Below are positions 34,343 through 45,222 of a stretch of DNA of 64,000 nucleotides, in pieces (the first letter of the stretch is position 1; each line of letters opens with the position of its first letter). Position numbers and translations under genes: made by a program. Under the pieces are notes generated by a model. The model had not been told where the DNA came from. It worked only from the letters and a program-made list of their open reading frames with translations, and did not search any database. The DNA lies in NCBI GenBank assembly GCA_023014485.1, contig JAJOZX010003217.1, forward strand, positions 397,501 through 461,500, read 5' to 3'. The stretch is from Bathynomus jamesi (Eukaryota > Arthropoda > Malacostraca > Isopoda > Cirolanidae).

Positions 34343-34522
34343 TAATAAAAACCCACTCTAATAGACAGAGTTTATTTCCACAACAGTTTCGATGCCCACT
34401 GGCATCCTCCTCGGGTGGATACAGAAAAACGAATTCGTTTTTGTATCCATCCAAGGAGGATGTCAGTGGGCATCGAAACTGTTGTGGAAATAAACTCTGT
34501 CTATTAGAGTGGGTTTTTATTA
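34343..34522. repeat. 180-bp near-perfect palindrome without spacer
   Basis: Arms of 90 bp meet at GAATTC (34431-34436). The arm reads TAATAAAAACCCACTCTAAT, then AGACAGAGTTTATTTCCACA, then a GTTTCGATGCCCACTG block. It lies at the 3' side of the Penelope-like relic, which reads on the minus strand, and contains AATAAA. Confidence 0.9.
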
Positions 34523-34539
34523 ATTATCATAGATAAGAG

Positions 34540-35790
34540 ACTAATTTTGAATACAAACTAAGTTGGATTAATGACCAGTTTAAAATAATAAAATTAAAAT
34601 TATAAAAGTGTGGCTAAGAAAAATTCAAATTTAAAAACCAAAAAAGTGAAATAAGTGAATAAATATGTTAATTGAAAGAGAGCAGATCTACAGATGATTC
34701 GTCGGAATTGAGGTCTGGTTTTACTTTATAAATAAATAAATAACGATTCGAAACTGGGCGGTTATTATTATGTGCATGGTTGCGTATTACGTATGCAAGA
34801 GTTAGGTGGTTTGCCAAGAGGTAAATTTGTACGGACGGATTTACCGAGGTGTTCGTAAATATGGGATTTTAAGTATATTTTGGTTTTACCTATATATGAC
34901 CCCATAGAGTGGTCATACTCGTACTGGTAAACTGTGGAAGAGTTAAGAAGTGTAGAAACAATATCTTCGTATTTAAATAAATGATAAACCTATTTAGATG
35001 GGTGAATATGATTTTTTATACGTAAAGAGTGTCCCGAAAGTCTCGTTACACCTATGTATAATCTCAGAATATTAAATGATGTTTGGTTCCAACAGGATGG
35101 AGCACCTCCCGACTATTCCTCGAGGGTTCGTGAATATTTAAATGAGGTGTTTCTGATCGATGGATTGGGACATTAAAATGCAACATTAAAATGGCCTCCG
35201 AGAATCCCAGATCTCTCGAGTTGTGACAATGCATTATGGGAATTTATAAAGGAAAAGGTTTCTCAAAAACGTTATGATTCCAATGACGGAGTAAAGGAAG
35301 CCGTAAAGGATGCTTTTAAACGCGTAACACCTACAATGCTGAGGAGCATAGCACACCGAACCTGGCGTAAAATCATTCTGTGCAGTGAGAACGATGGTTT
35401 GCATACAGATCCATTGGATACATGATAAACTTGCGTATAACTATGTATAAACTACAATGTTGTATAGTTCTGTATAAAATAAAATGTCTCGCAGTGTTTT
35501 CTACTATATACTTTCATTATCACAGTTACAGAACACTGGAGTAACATTTACATAGGTGTAACAAGACATTCTGGACACCCTATAGTTGCGGATAAAATTC
35601 TCAGAGTAGTTTTAAAAGTTTGTTTCTAATATCAAAACTCAAGGTTCCCATATAAAGTAAAGTGAAATACAAGATATCTTTGGGAACTGTAATTATATCT
35701 CTAGTTGTCGGGTTTATTAATCTGTTTAGGGTTCTGCCTATTTTTCTCTGGTGTTCCTGTTCATCATTAAACTGCTTTTTCCACGCCATT
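34540..35790 (-). pseudogene. Penelope-like element: RT end plus GIY-YIG endonuclease
   Basis: Penelope-like retroelements fuse a telomerase-like reverse transcriptase to a GIY-YIG nuclease. On the minus strand the RT end reads MGTLSFDIRNKLLKLL then YPQL. After a mariner insertion (35025-35580) the frame resumes as RIKNHIHPSK. One TAG follows, then FKYEDIVSTLLNSSTVYQYE, and GSYIGKTKIYLKSHIYEHLG. The last is the GIY-YIG core (SYIGKT, with H and E downstream), followed by SVRTNLPLGKPPNSC. The cysteine pair often seen before SYIGKT is absent. The RT catalytic domain is not present here. Confidence 0.82.
35025..35580 (+). mobile_element. Tc1/mariner fragment nested in the Penelope-like element
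   Basis: Ends AGAGTGTCCCGAAAGTCTCG and, inverted, AGGGTGTCCAGAATGTCTTG, with a shared TTACACCTATGTA, flanked by TA (35023-35024, 35581-35582). The interior plus strand reads FQQDGAPPDYSSRVREYLNE, WPPRIPDLSSCDNALWEFIK and CSENDGLHTDPLDT, the catalytic C-terminal half of a transposase with a small frameshift near 35160. The N-terminal half is deleted. Confidence 0.85.
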
Positions 35791-36186
35791 AATCAATAGC
35801 CGATATAAATAGCCGATCACCAAACGATATGGAAGAACAGCATTGCATATGTATAGAAGACTCAGGAGACTTGACACCAAGGCTACAGAAACTTCAATGT
35901 GTTTTACGTTTTCTTACTTGCTGCAGAAATCAGGTTGTGATTCCAAGCTTCTTGAGGTTCAAATTTCATAACTTTCATTTACGAAGAAGTGAAACCTATA
36001 AGAACTGTCAAAAACAATCACTCGATGCAGAAATTAAGTTTTAAAAAAGGCTCAGTAATTAATGGCTGTAATAAGGATCTTAGTCAGTCTACTCGTAACT
36101 TTAAGTCTGGTATCTGGTATAGATTCAACACATCTTATGAAGGTTATTGAAGCTGGTAATTTGAAATGTATTACGAGCATAGAGTA

Positions 36187-37536
36187 CAGGGCTATTCAAA
36201 ATGATTCACCTGATTTCAAATGAGAATATTTTTTAATGTTACAAATACAGAGTGATTTGTGGTACATCAACCAAAAGAAAAACTGTCCAAAGTTTGTCTC
36301 TCACCTCATAAATGCTCTATGTGACTTCCCCTAGTTACAAGAGCAACGTCGACACGATAGTCGAATTCCTCCCATACTCGCTCCAGCATGTCCGTTGTCA
36401 CTGACTCTACGGCAGTAACAATGCGAGTTCGGAGCTCATCCAAAGATGTGGGCAACGGTGGCACGTACACAGTATCCTTAACGTACCCCCAAAGGAAGAA
36501 GTCGGTGTAAGATCCGGCGACCTAGGGCGCCAGCTGTGGAGCACCAAGTCATGGGGCCCACTGCGACCAATCCAACGGCGAGTGAGCACTTCGTTGAGCA
36601 AACGGCGAACATCCAAATGCCAATGAGGCGGCGCCCCATCTTGCTGGAAAATGTAGTCGCCGGAATCTTCGTTCAGTTGGGGAAATAACCAGTTCTGCAG
36701 CATATCCAGATAGGAGTGACCAGTCACTGTGTTTTCCATGAAAAAGAAGGGGCCGTAAACCTTTGCCCGGGAAATGGCACAGAAGCTGTTAACTTTAGGT
36801 GAGTCGCGCTCGTGCTCGATTGTTGCATGTGGGTGTTGCGTGCCCCATATGCGAAGGTTGTGACGGTTCACCTTGCCACTTAAATGAAAAGTTGCTTCGT
36901 CACTGAACACCAGGCGGGGAGCAAATTCGTCATCCTCCATAGCCTCCTGCATAAGATCGCAAAAGTTCTGTCGTTTTAACTTGTCCCCCGGCCGTAGAGC
37001 CTGCAACAGTTGCAACCTGTATGGTTTCATATGCAAGCGCCGTCTCAAAACACGCCAAACAGTCGTCTGAGAAAGTCCCAATTCTCGACTGGCGCGGTTT
37101 GTTGATTTCCTCGGGCTACGTTGGAAACTCTCTCTGATTCTTTGCACATTATCCTCAGACACGCGCGGTCGTCCTGTGGACTTGCCTTTACACAAACATC
37201 CTGTTTCCTCGAACTGCCGATACCACCGACGGATGCTCTGAGCACCCGGTGGATCTGTTCTGTAACGTCGACGAAACTCACGCTGCACTGTGACTACCGA
37301 TTTACAGCTCGAAAACTGCAACACACAAAACGCCTTCTTCTGTGCGGATGCCATTTTCACACTGACTGTTTGTTGCTAGGCTAGGCCACGGCGCGGTGAC
37401 TTTGGAGCCCTCTCGCGGTGATCTTGTAAAACTCGGAGATTTCCTCTTTCATGTGGTGTATGCCCAGTTGATGCACGGTTGATAGGTACGGAAGTATTCT
37501 CAGTTGAAATCGGATGAATCAGTTTGAATAGCCCTG
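36187..37536 (-). mobile_element. Tc1/mariner element, nearly complete
   Basis: 1350 bp with ends CAGGGCTATTCAAAATGATTC and, inverted, CAGGGCTATTCAAACTGATTC, flanked by TA (36185-36186, 37537-37538). One transposase gene fills it on the minus strand. The element is full length. Confidence 0.92.
36306..37354 (-). pseudogene. DUF4817-type Tc1/mariner transposase, one frameshift
   Basis: Starts at ATG 37354-37352. The N-terminal DUF4817/HTH region reads KAFCVLQFSSCKSVVTVQR, EFRRRYRTDPPGAQSIRRWY and a second helix-turn-helix RASRELGLSQTTVWRVLRRR. The catalytic domain has FSDEATFHLSGKVNRHNLR, FQQDGAPPHWHLDVRRLL and RPRSPDLTP. A frameshift near 36503 follows SPDLTP; the other frame continues DFFLWGYVKDTVYVPPLP and ends RGSHIEHL with TGA at 36306-36308. 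This is the only lesion I see. A GPHDLVLHSWRPR stretch before SPDLTP is longer than in the sister elements. Confidence 0.9.
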
Positions 37537-38056
37537 TATATTATTCAAAACGAAACTTAAAAAATTAGGTTATAATACAGTTAATCTAGCAACTAATGTT
37601 CTTATTTTTAATTCTTCTTCTAAAGTCCTCAATGATATAGAAAAATCCGCTCTTTGTAAAGTACTGAAATTCTTTCTTACACCAAAAAAGCTCAACTTTT
37701 ACGATTTTTTTTAAGTGCCAGTGCCGGTGACGCTTGTCAGTTTCGTGTTCCTTCTTCCTATCAAAATTAACAGTGTTCAAATTCAGTGAACCATTGTGAT
37801 ACTTCTCCACTAACATTTGTGAATGTGCCAAGATTACGCAGTTACAATCTCATCAGATAAACTGCAATACTTAACTAGTAATATTACATAAAATATATCT
37901 TCAAAATTTTCTAGCGACATCCGGCACTCCCTTTAGAGTCCTCCGGCAAGCAGTGGCCTTGAAGTAACGAGTATACAAACAACCGAACGAACGAGACCTT
38001 TAAACGTACAAACGAACGAACGAACGAGTGCATCTTAACCCCATAAATTGCTCAAA

Positions 38057-39040
38057 ATGGCTTCCAAAGGTCAGGTAAACGCCCTGAAATTAGAAATGAA
38101 GGGTCTAGCAAATAAGTATAATTCCCTCTTTGACTTAGTGCACAAAAGTAATAGTGTAATCAAAGACCTTGAGGCAGTAATAAAAGTTGTGCAACATAAT
38201 AACGAATTGTTAAAGAGGGACAATGCAAAACTGGAATATAGAAATATGGAGCTCGAAAAGAGCATTCAGTATGCACACGACCAGATAAAGGATCTTAACT
38301 CTAGTCTAAACTCGCTTACTAAAAATAATCGTAACATAGAGATGATAAAAAATGAGCACGATTCAATTAAGAATAAATTAAACAGCCTAGACGATAATTC
38401 ACGTGCCAATAATTTAATCATAATGGGGGTATCTGAAATGAATAGAGAAACAAACGGCGACACGAAGAAAAAGGTGGAGGACATAATAAAAGATAGACTG
38501 AATTTGGGGAATATTAAGATCAAAAATGCTTTTAGATTAAAAAAACAATTTCCACCACAAAAAGCAAATTCTAGAGTTAATGACACGACTGAATCTAAGA
38601 CGCCCACTTCAGCTATAAAAGTAATATGCGAGGATGAAACTCACAGAGATTTAATACTAAAAAACAGAAGAAAGCTGAAAGGATCAAAAATCTTCGTCAA
38701 TGACGACGTATGTGAGGAAACACGTAAAATTCGTAAAGAAAAGCTCCCTCAACTCATAGAAGCGAGGAGACTCGGGAAAGTTGCCTACTTCCTTGGAGCG
38801 AAGTTAATGATTAAAGAGAGAGAGACTCCTCCAGCGCGGAATACTTCGGTCAAAGGAGTTCACCTTGTTAGTGAAAAAGTATTCGAAGCTATGAGAACTA
38901 AGAAAACGCCAGCCGACAGTCGGCACACAGGAGGCCTGCGAATAACTCCGCATACAACCTCAACAGTCGACTTTCCCATCTCGGCTCAACTGGGCGGTAA
39001 TCCCTTATTCCCGTATTCTGTATCTAGTGAAATTGTTTGA
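38057..39040 (+). CDS. LINE ORF1 protein: coiled coil plus RRM-like domain
   Basis: About 327 residues, probably an RNA-binding chaperone of the retrotransposon particle. Residues 1-115 are a long charged heptad-rich coiled coil (NNELLKRDNAKLEYRNMELE). It is followed by RANNLIIMGVSEMNRET, which resembles the RRM-like central domain of L1-type ORF1 proteins, and a C-terminal segment IFVNDDVCEETRKIRKEKLP..GKVAYFLGAKLMI like the L1 ORF1 C-terminal domain. No zinc knuckle or esterase motif is seen. The ATG at 38057 is chosen; open codons upstream lack an ATG. No stop or frameshift. The stop lies 13 bp before ORF2. Confidence 0.85.
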   Translation: MASKGQVNALKLEMKGLANKYNSLFDLVHKSNSVIKDLEAVIKVVQHNNELLKRDNAKLEYRNMELEKSIQYAHDQIKDLNSSLNSLTKNNRNIEMIKNEHDSIKNKLNSLDDNSRANNLIIMGVSEMNRETNGDTKKKVEDIIKDRLNLGNIKIKNAFRLKKQFPPQKANSRVNDTTESKTPTSAIKVICEDETHRDLILKNRRKLKGSKIFVNDDVCEETRKIRKEKLPQLIEARRLGKVAYFLGAKLMIKERETPPARNTSVKGVHLVSEKVFEAMRTKKTPADSRHTGGLRITPHTTSTVDFPISAQLGGNPLFPYSVSSEIV

Positions 39041-39053
39041 GAACTACTGTTAA

Positions 39054-42047
39054 ATGGCTTTCATCGATAAAGACTTTCATAGTATATGTGCCGATATTAA
39101 TCATTTCAATTCATTACCAAACAATTCTGTATCCAGTTTAGAGAATCTAGATCAGGAATCTGGTATAGGCAATTGCATGGTCTCATCGATAGACGAGTTT
39201 AATGCCTTTGTATTACAAAAAGATATTTATAAAAATCTTTCAGTACTAAATCTAAACATTCGAAGCTTACCTAGGAACTATAACTACTTATTGGCCCTTT
39301 TGAAAACTTCTACGGTCAAATTTAGTGTTATAATTCTCACGGAAACTTGGTTAAATAGTAGTATTAAAAACCTATATAATATAGATAATTACGTTGCTTA
39401 TCATACTGTAAGAGATGGTCAGATTGGTGGGGGTATCTCTGTGTATGTGCATCAAACTTACGACTCTAACGAAGTATTTTCTCTATGTAATAGTGACAAT
39501 GAAAACCTGATTGTGAATATAAAAGACAAAAGTAATGTATATTCTGTCCATGCAATATATAGACCACCTAATACTAATATCAATAGCTTTTTAATTCACT
39601 TAGATAACATGTTATGCAACTTTCATAAATCGAATGCCATAGTTGCGGGAGACTTCAACATCAATTTGCAATCTGAAACAATCTCTCATAAATTTTTAAA
39701 CTTAATGAATTCTTTCTATCTTAGTCATTCTATTACCAAACCCACTCGAGTCTGCAGTTATGGCAATCGAATAACAGAATCTACGATTGATAATATATTT
39801 GTAAATAGCAATGCCCTTGTAAACTCTGGAATTATAACCACTAACATCAGTGATCATTTTCCTACTTACGCTATTTTCAATAACATTGTTCAGGTTGCGG
39901 ACAAAACAACTATTGATTACAGAATATTCTCAGAGGTTAACAAAAGAAAATTTATTGGGGCAGTAGAAAATACTCGACTTGACTGTGACGAACCTTTAAA
40001 TGACCCAGATCATATGTTTCAGTTCTTCTATGACACCTTATTCCATATTTTTAATATTTGCTTTCCTTTAAGGAGAAAAACAGTTTCGCCCAAAAGGGTC
40101 GCAAATCCATGGATCACTCCAGGAATTATCACTTCAATAAAGAATAGAGATAAATTATTCAAATTGCAATTGCAGAGCAAAATTCCTAAAATACAATATA
40201 CTCAATACAGAAACAAATTAACTAAAATAATCAAAATTGCAAAATATAACTATTATAACAATCAATTTTCCAAACATAAAGGAGACATGAAAAACACTTG
40301 GACAACCATAAACAATCTTCTCGGAAAACAAATTAAGAAAAATCCAATAGAGAAATTAAATGTTGATAATAAAGAAATCACTGATGATACTGCTATTGCA
40401 GACTCTTTAAATGCACATTTTACTTCAATAGCGGATAAGCTTCGCTCACAATTAATAAATAATGATCACTCACCTCTAGAATATATGCCACCCAGCCCAC
40501 TAAATTCATTTTCTTTTGTTCCTGCTACCTCTACTGAGGTCCAGAATATTATTGGTAAATTAAAAAATACAAAAAATAACATTCATAACATTCCTGTACC
40601 TATATTGAAACTTGTTAAAGATAAGATATCTGTAACTTTGGCTAAAATTATCAATCAAAGTATTTCCAAAGGAATATTCCCATCAATGCTAAAAACTGGT
40701 TGTATAACACCCCTTTTTAAAGGGGGTGATCCTACACTAGCAACAAATTACAGGCCGGTGTGTTCATTATCTGTGTTCAGCAAAGTTTTCGAAAAAATTG
40801 TAAAAAGTAGAATGCAGCGATATTTAGAATCTTACAATTTATTATCTCCAAATCAATATGGCTTCCGTAATAATAGAACAACGGAAATGGCTATTTTAAA
40901 TCTTATGGAAAATGTAAATATAGCTAAGGAGAACAAAGAAATAATGATGTCAATATTTATGGATTTGAGTAAGGCGTTTGATGTAATAGACCATAATATT
41001 CTACTTAATAAATTGTATTGTTACGGCTTTAGAGGGGCAATCAGTGATTGGTTTAAAAGTTATTTGTCCGATAGATATAATTTTGTATCAGTAAATAAGG
41101 TTTGCTCCACTAAAGCGCTTGTCAAACATGGTGTGCCACAGGGCTCAGTGCTGGGTCCACTGTTATTTTTATTATATATAAATGACCTTCCACGTTCATC
41201 TGATATACTGAACTTCATAATGTTTGCAGATGATACAACTCTCTCCTTTTCTTGCAAAGATGTTAATACAGCTAAGAATATATTTCATTCAGAATTCATC
41301 AGTGTAATGAAATGGTTGACCACCAATAAACTCTTCCTAAATACCAGTAAAACAAATTTCATGATTTTTACTAATAAAAGAAATGTATATCTTGATGAAC
41401 TCAATGTTAATGAAATCACCATAAAGGAGTGTACTGTAACAAAATTTCTTGGTGTAATGCTAGATAAGAATTTGCAATGGAGTGATCATGTAAATTATAT
41501 CGCGAAAAAGATTTCAAGGAGCGTTGCTATAATGTTTAAACTTAGAAATGTAGTCCCTAAACAAGTTTTATTGACTCTTTATCATACTCTTGTTCTTCCT
41601 TATATAACATACTGCACCCTTGTTTGGGGAAACTCCGCTAACAACGCATTAAATGGTATCTTTGTCATCCAAAAACGAGCAATAAGGTTATTATCTGATG
41701 CTGATTTCCTTGATCACTCTAGTGCATTATTTAAAGAGCTAAACCTACTAAAGCTCAATGATATAACCAAACTGGCACATTTTATTTTTATTTACAAGTG
41801 TAAGAGCAAAATCATTAATTTGCAATGGGTAAATAGATATTTTGTAACTCATCAAGAAATCCACCCGTATCAGACCAGAAATAGATCAAAGATTGTTATA
41901 CCTCAATTTAGATTGTCTTCATCTCAAAAACTACCCATTTTCATTGGATTGAAACTATGGAATGACTTGCATGCCGATATAAAAAATATTGCGAATGTAA
42001 ATTTGTTTAAAACCAAGTTAAAATCCCGATTAATAATGGGATACTAA
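39054..42047 (+). CDS. LINE ORF2: endonuclease and reverse transcriptase, open over 997 codons
   Basis: The endonuclease (about residues 60-280) has LSVLNLNIRSLPRNYNYLLA, VIILTETWLN, VHAIYRPPNTN, AIVAGDFNINLQ, TIDNIFVN and ISDHFPTYA, covering the catalytic N, E, D and H positions of APE-type nucleases. The RT (about 490-800) has NYRPVCSLSVFSKVFEKIV, NQYGFRNNRTTEMAI, SIFMDLSKAFDVIDHN (motif A), HGVPQGSVLGPLLFLLYIND (motif B) and FIMFADDTTLS (catalytic FADD, about 41217-41240). The C-terminus carries LPYITYCTLVWGNS and PYQTRNRSK. All expected catalytic residues are present and the frame is uninterrupted, so this copy may be active or very young. Confidence 0.92.
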   Translation: MAFIDKDFHSICADINHFNSLPNNSVSSLENLDQESGIGNCMVSSIDEFNAFVLQKDIYKNLSVLNLNIRSLPRNYNYLLALLKTSTVKFSVIILTETWLNSSIKNLYNIDNYVAYHTVRDGQIGGGISVYVHQTYDSNEVFSLCNSDNENLIVNIKDKSNVYSVHAIYRPPNTNINSFLIHLDNMLCNFHKSNAIVAGDFNINLQSETISHKFLNLMNSFYLSHSITKPTRVCSYGNRITESTIDNIFVNSNALVNSGIITTNISDHFPTYAIFNNIVQVADKTTIDYRIFSEVNKRKFIGAVENTRLDCDEPLNDPDHMFQFFYDTLFHIFNICFPLRRKTVSPKRVANPWITPGIITSIKNRDKLFKLQLQSKIPKIQYTQYRNKLTKIIKIAKYNYYNNQFSKHKGDMKNTWTTINNLLGKQIKKNPIEKLNVDNKEITDDTAIADSLNAHFTSIADKLRSQLINNDHSPLEYMPPSPLNSFSFVPATSTEVQNIIGKLKNTKNNIHNIPVPILKLVKDKISVTLAKIINQSISKGIFPSMLKTGCITPLFKGGDPTLATNYRPVCSLSVFSKVFEKIVKSRMQRYLESYNLLSPNQYGFRNNRTTEMAILNLMENVNIAKENKEIMMSIFMDLSKAFDVIDHNILLNKLYCYGFRGAISDWFKSYLSDRYNFVSVNKVCSTKALVKHGVPQGSVLGPLLFLLYINDLPRSSDILNFIMFADDTTLSFSCKDVNTAKNIFHSEFISVMKWLTTNKLFLNTSKTNFMIFTNKRNVYLDELNVNEITIKECTVTKFLGVMLDKNLQWSDHVNYIAKKISRSVAIMFKLRNVVPKQVLLTLYHTLVLPYITYCTLVWGNSANNALNGIFVIQKRAIRLLSDADFLDHSSALFKELNLLKLNDITKLAHFIFIYKCKSKIINLQWVNRYFVTHQEIHPYQTRNRSKIVIPQFRLSSSQKLPIFIGLKLWNDLHADIKNIANVNLFKTKLKSRLIMGY

Positions 42048-42504
42048 CAAAAATCTTGGATTAATGTCCACTAATAATGTTTAATATTGTCCATTAATAT
42101 TGTTTAATATTGAAATACAGGCTTTAACTATTAATAATACTTATTTACTTATTTATTTATTTTATTATTATTAATTTATAACGGCTAGCTGCTTATTTTT
42201 AATAAGAGCCCAGTAAAGCCTAAAGCTTAAGGGCCAAATTAAAAAAATAAAAAAAATAAATAAATAGTCGAGCTTCACAATTATTTATGTCATTGTAAAA
42301 ATTGTAAATTGTAAAAAGACTACTGTATTTATTTTATTATTAATAAAGGTTATTCTATTCTATTCTATTCTATATAATTTTCTTAGCTTTGTTATTTTTA
42401 ATCACTTTTTAAAACTCGTACTTTGACGCACATTAAAAGTTTAACGTTTTATCGTTGTAATTTAACTTTTATTTCATTTTATGCTTTTAACCCTTTTTAC
42501 AGTA

Positions 42505-42810
42505 GGTCTAATATGGAGAAGGAAGAGTTTCAAAGTCGAAGAAATCTGGCCTCGGACGAGTCATTAGTGGTTACAAGACCAGATAAAAGAAATGGTGGTG
42601 TCATTTTGAACAGAAATGTTTGTCAGTAAAATGTTAGATATTCTAAATGTTGTAACTAGATTTTATAAAGTAACTAATGACATTTTTGCTTTAATCCTAA
42701 ACTAAGATAAAATTAATAAGTATCTTAGAAAACTTAAATCTAATAATGTCATCTCGGACACCGTTTTTTTCTTCAAAATTACACAGGCCTGCGAATAAGA
42801 ACTTTGTAAG
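42505..42810 (+). pseudogene. Penelope-like RT N-terminal fragment
   Basis: RRNLASDESLVVTRPDKRNG, GVILNRNV, then in another frame VSKMLDIL, TRFYKVTNDIFALILN, KINKYLRKLKSNNVISDTVF. This order (NL..D.SLVV..PDK.GGVVILN) is the conserved start of the Penelope reverse transcriptase. Frameshifts and a stop are present. It begins about 130 bp after the LINE tail. Confidence 0.75.
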
Positions 42811-43835
42811 AGTTGTTTTCTTACTAATAACTGATTTTATATAATTCACCTACGCTGATTTCGAATAAGGTGTCCATTTTTTTCTATCACGTATGAATTT
42901 TCTGCAAACTGGAAGGGAAAAAAAAACATAAATATTATTTATTTCAATTTACATTAGGTATCTATTTCGCTTTGTTATACTAATTACAAATGCAAACAAC
43001 TTTAAAAAGAAAGAAGACTATTAACGTCAATTACATAATCATCTTTATTTTCCTGCGTTTTCTCGTGAGATCTCTGTGCCTTTTAGTTTCGAATGTACGC
43101 GCTGTTACTTTTCTTTTATGTAACAAATTTGGAGTATTTCGTTTCAACATCCAGCAGTATATAATCAGCCATCATGCTGATGTCCCACCTTTCCTGATAT
43201 CTCTTCTCCATTTCTTTGATGTCTTGGTGAAACCAAGCATTTATAGGCAGTAGTTTTTAATCAATATTTAATGAAAATTACTTACATACGTAATATGAAA
43301 TATGACATTTCGTGAAAAATCTATACGTGATGGCAAAAAATGAATATTATTTTCGGAATGAGCGTGCAAAAATTACTATATAAGTGATAAAATATTTCGG
43401 ACAACAAAACTATCGCAGGCCTGCGTTACTTCATTGGTACACGTTTAATATTAATAGGAAAAAAAATGCGAGGGGGAGACCCCCAAATTTTCTATATTTA
43501 ATTTTTCCTATACATATAAGAACCACCCTCAGTTTATATATACTACTGCATTTGAAAGTATGCTATATGCATAAATTGTATAGAATCTAATCACTTCAAA
43601 GTTGTAGATCTTCGTTTGTCTCTTGTAATTATATTACACTGTTTATTATGACGTCACATTCCGGTTTACCTTTTTTCCTCTTGTGACCACTCATGCAGTC
43701 CGGTTCCTGCAGCGATGGAATAAAGTCAACCCTTTCTTCAGTTTTCCTATCTTTAAGTTGCCGACGAGTATGGGATATTGGTAATAAATATTGGTGATAT
43801 ATAACCTTGTTAACCTTATTGCTGTTCCGTGCGTT
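42811..43835. other. AT-rich DNA without recognisable gene
   Basis: Only short frames; nothing resembles a known family. Confidence 0.4.
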
Positions 43836-43837
43836 GG

Positions 43838-44590
43838 TCTCTCTTCACACGAAGGTCAAGCTGGTGGCCCCGCCTCTAGGTCTGGCTTGGTGGAGGAGCG
43901 AGTTGCTTTCTTGCTCTCTCCACCGTACATAGCCAGGTACACCCGGTTCATCTAATACCGACCTGAGCCAGGCATCTAGTCTCTTGAAGACTTCAATTTT
44001 GACCCCTGTAACGTTTCTGAAGTTCTTTGGAAACTGGTTAAAAAGTCTTGTCCTCCTGACAGCCAAGCTATTTTCCTTTAGTGTTGAGGAGGTCCCTTGT
44101 CGGGCCTTTAATTTGGGAACACTACACAATCTGTCTTTCCTATTTTCCAATGTTGTTCGAATGGTAATTGGGTTTAGTTTTAGGTTTGGTACCAGTTTTT
44201 CGATCATTTTCCATATGTAAATTATGGTGTACCGCTCTTTTCTTTCAGGGAGTACAGATTTAGTTTACGTTGTCTTTCCCAGTAGTTGAGTTCTTTACAA
44301 CCATCAATCTTGGCTGTGAAATGTCTCTGCGTTTCTTCTAGTTTATTAATTTCCTCCTTTTTATATGGGGACGTCAAAACTGAGCAGTACTCGAGTTTTG
44401 GTATAATCAGTGTTTTTAGCGGGGGAATCATTACTGTCCTGTCCCTTCTTTTGAACGTTCTTAGTACCTGTCCCGCGACTCTTTTTGCTTTATTTATCGC
44501 TATCTGATTTTGTGTTTCGAATTTCAAATCATCGGTCATTATTATCCTCAGATCGATCGCTTTCGTGCTTCTCTGAATAAAGATATGGAC
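43838..44590 (-). pseudogene. LINE C-terminal domain, copy 3
   Basis: On the minus strand: IMTDDLKFETQNQIAINKAK, RVAGQVLRTFKRRDRTVMIP, KLEYCSVLTSPYKKEE, ETQRHFTAKIDGCKELNYWE, MIEKLVPNLKLNPITI and VPGYVRWREQESNSLLHQ. It is truncated at 44590 by a (TA)n tract. It matches the piece at 12797-13310 closely and shows one frameshift near 44225. Confidence 0.85.

Positions 44591-44595
<5 letters not shown>

Positions 44596-44655
<60 letters not shown>
44596..44655. repeat. (TA)n microsatellite
   Basis: About 30 TA units. Confidence 0.95.
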
Positions 44656-44657
<2 letters not shown>

Positions 44658-44689
44658 AACTCAGAATGGTCCCCTGAGAAACTTATATG

Positions 44690-45160
44690 TTAAACACAGA
44701 CCGTGCATGGAACAAGGAACTCTTCTGGGAAAATTAAATCCACTATAGTCCGAATAAGTAATGGTAAATGACAAATACCATAGTTTTTCTTTTTCATGAT
44801 GCAAGCCCGACGTGGGCAACGGGTCTCTCGCAAAGAGGTCCCATAAATATAGCTTCCCTCACCAGCTATCTGCAAAGCAGACAGGATCCAGCTTTTGCTT
44901 ATATTGAGGTTCTAAATGTAGCAGGGCTAGGCTTGCTTTAAACCCTAGATCCATGTCCCAAAGCTGGATCCTGTCTGCTTTGCAGATAGCTGGTGAGGGA
45001 AGCTATACTTATGGGACCTCTTTGCGAGAGACCCGTTGCCCACGTCGGGCTTGCATCATGAAAAAGAAAAACTATGGTATTTGTCATTTACCATTACTTA
45101 TTCGGACTATAGTGGATTTAATTTTCCCAGAAGAGTTCCTTGTTCCATGCACGGTCTGTG

Positions 45161-45165
<5 letters not shown>
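44690..45165. repeat. 476-bp foldback with 206-bp arms
   Basis: Left arm 44690-44895 and right arm 44960-45165 are almost perfect inverted copies separated by a 64-bp spacer. The arms begin TTAAACACAGACCGTGCATG and end AGACAGGATCCAGCTTT. (TA)n tracts flank the unit on both sides (44596-44655 and 45163-45219). The outer 105 bp of the arm also occurs alone at 13402-13505 between TA tracts. Confidence 0.93.

Positions 45166-45219
<54 letters not shown>
45163..45219. repeat. (TA)n microsatellite
   Basis: About 28 TA units between two foldbacks. Confidence 0.95.

Positions 45220-45222
<3 letters not shown>

Larger units (their letters stand above)
37890..42374 (+). mobile_element. Full-length two-ORF LINE (CR1/L2 superfamily), apparently intact
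   Basis: A roughly 4.5-kb non-LTR retrotransposon: 5' leader with AACGAACGAACGAACGA repeats just before ORF1, ORF1 38057-39040, 13-bp gap, ORF2 39054-42047, 3' UTR with AATAAA at 42342-42347 and a (TATTC)n tail at 42351-42374. Short tandem 3' tails are usual in the CR1/L2/Rex1-type group. I could not find a clear target-site duplication. The 5' limit is approximate. Confidence 0.85.
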
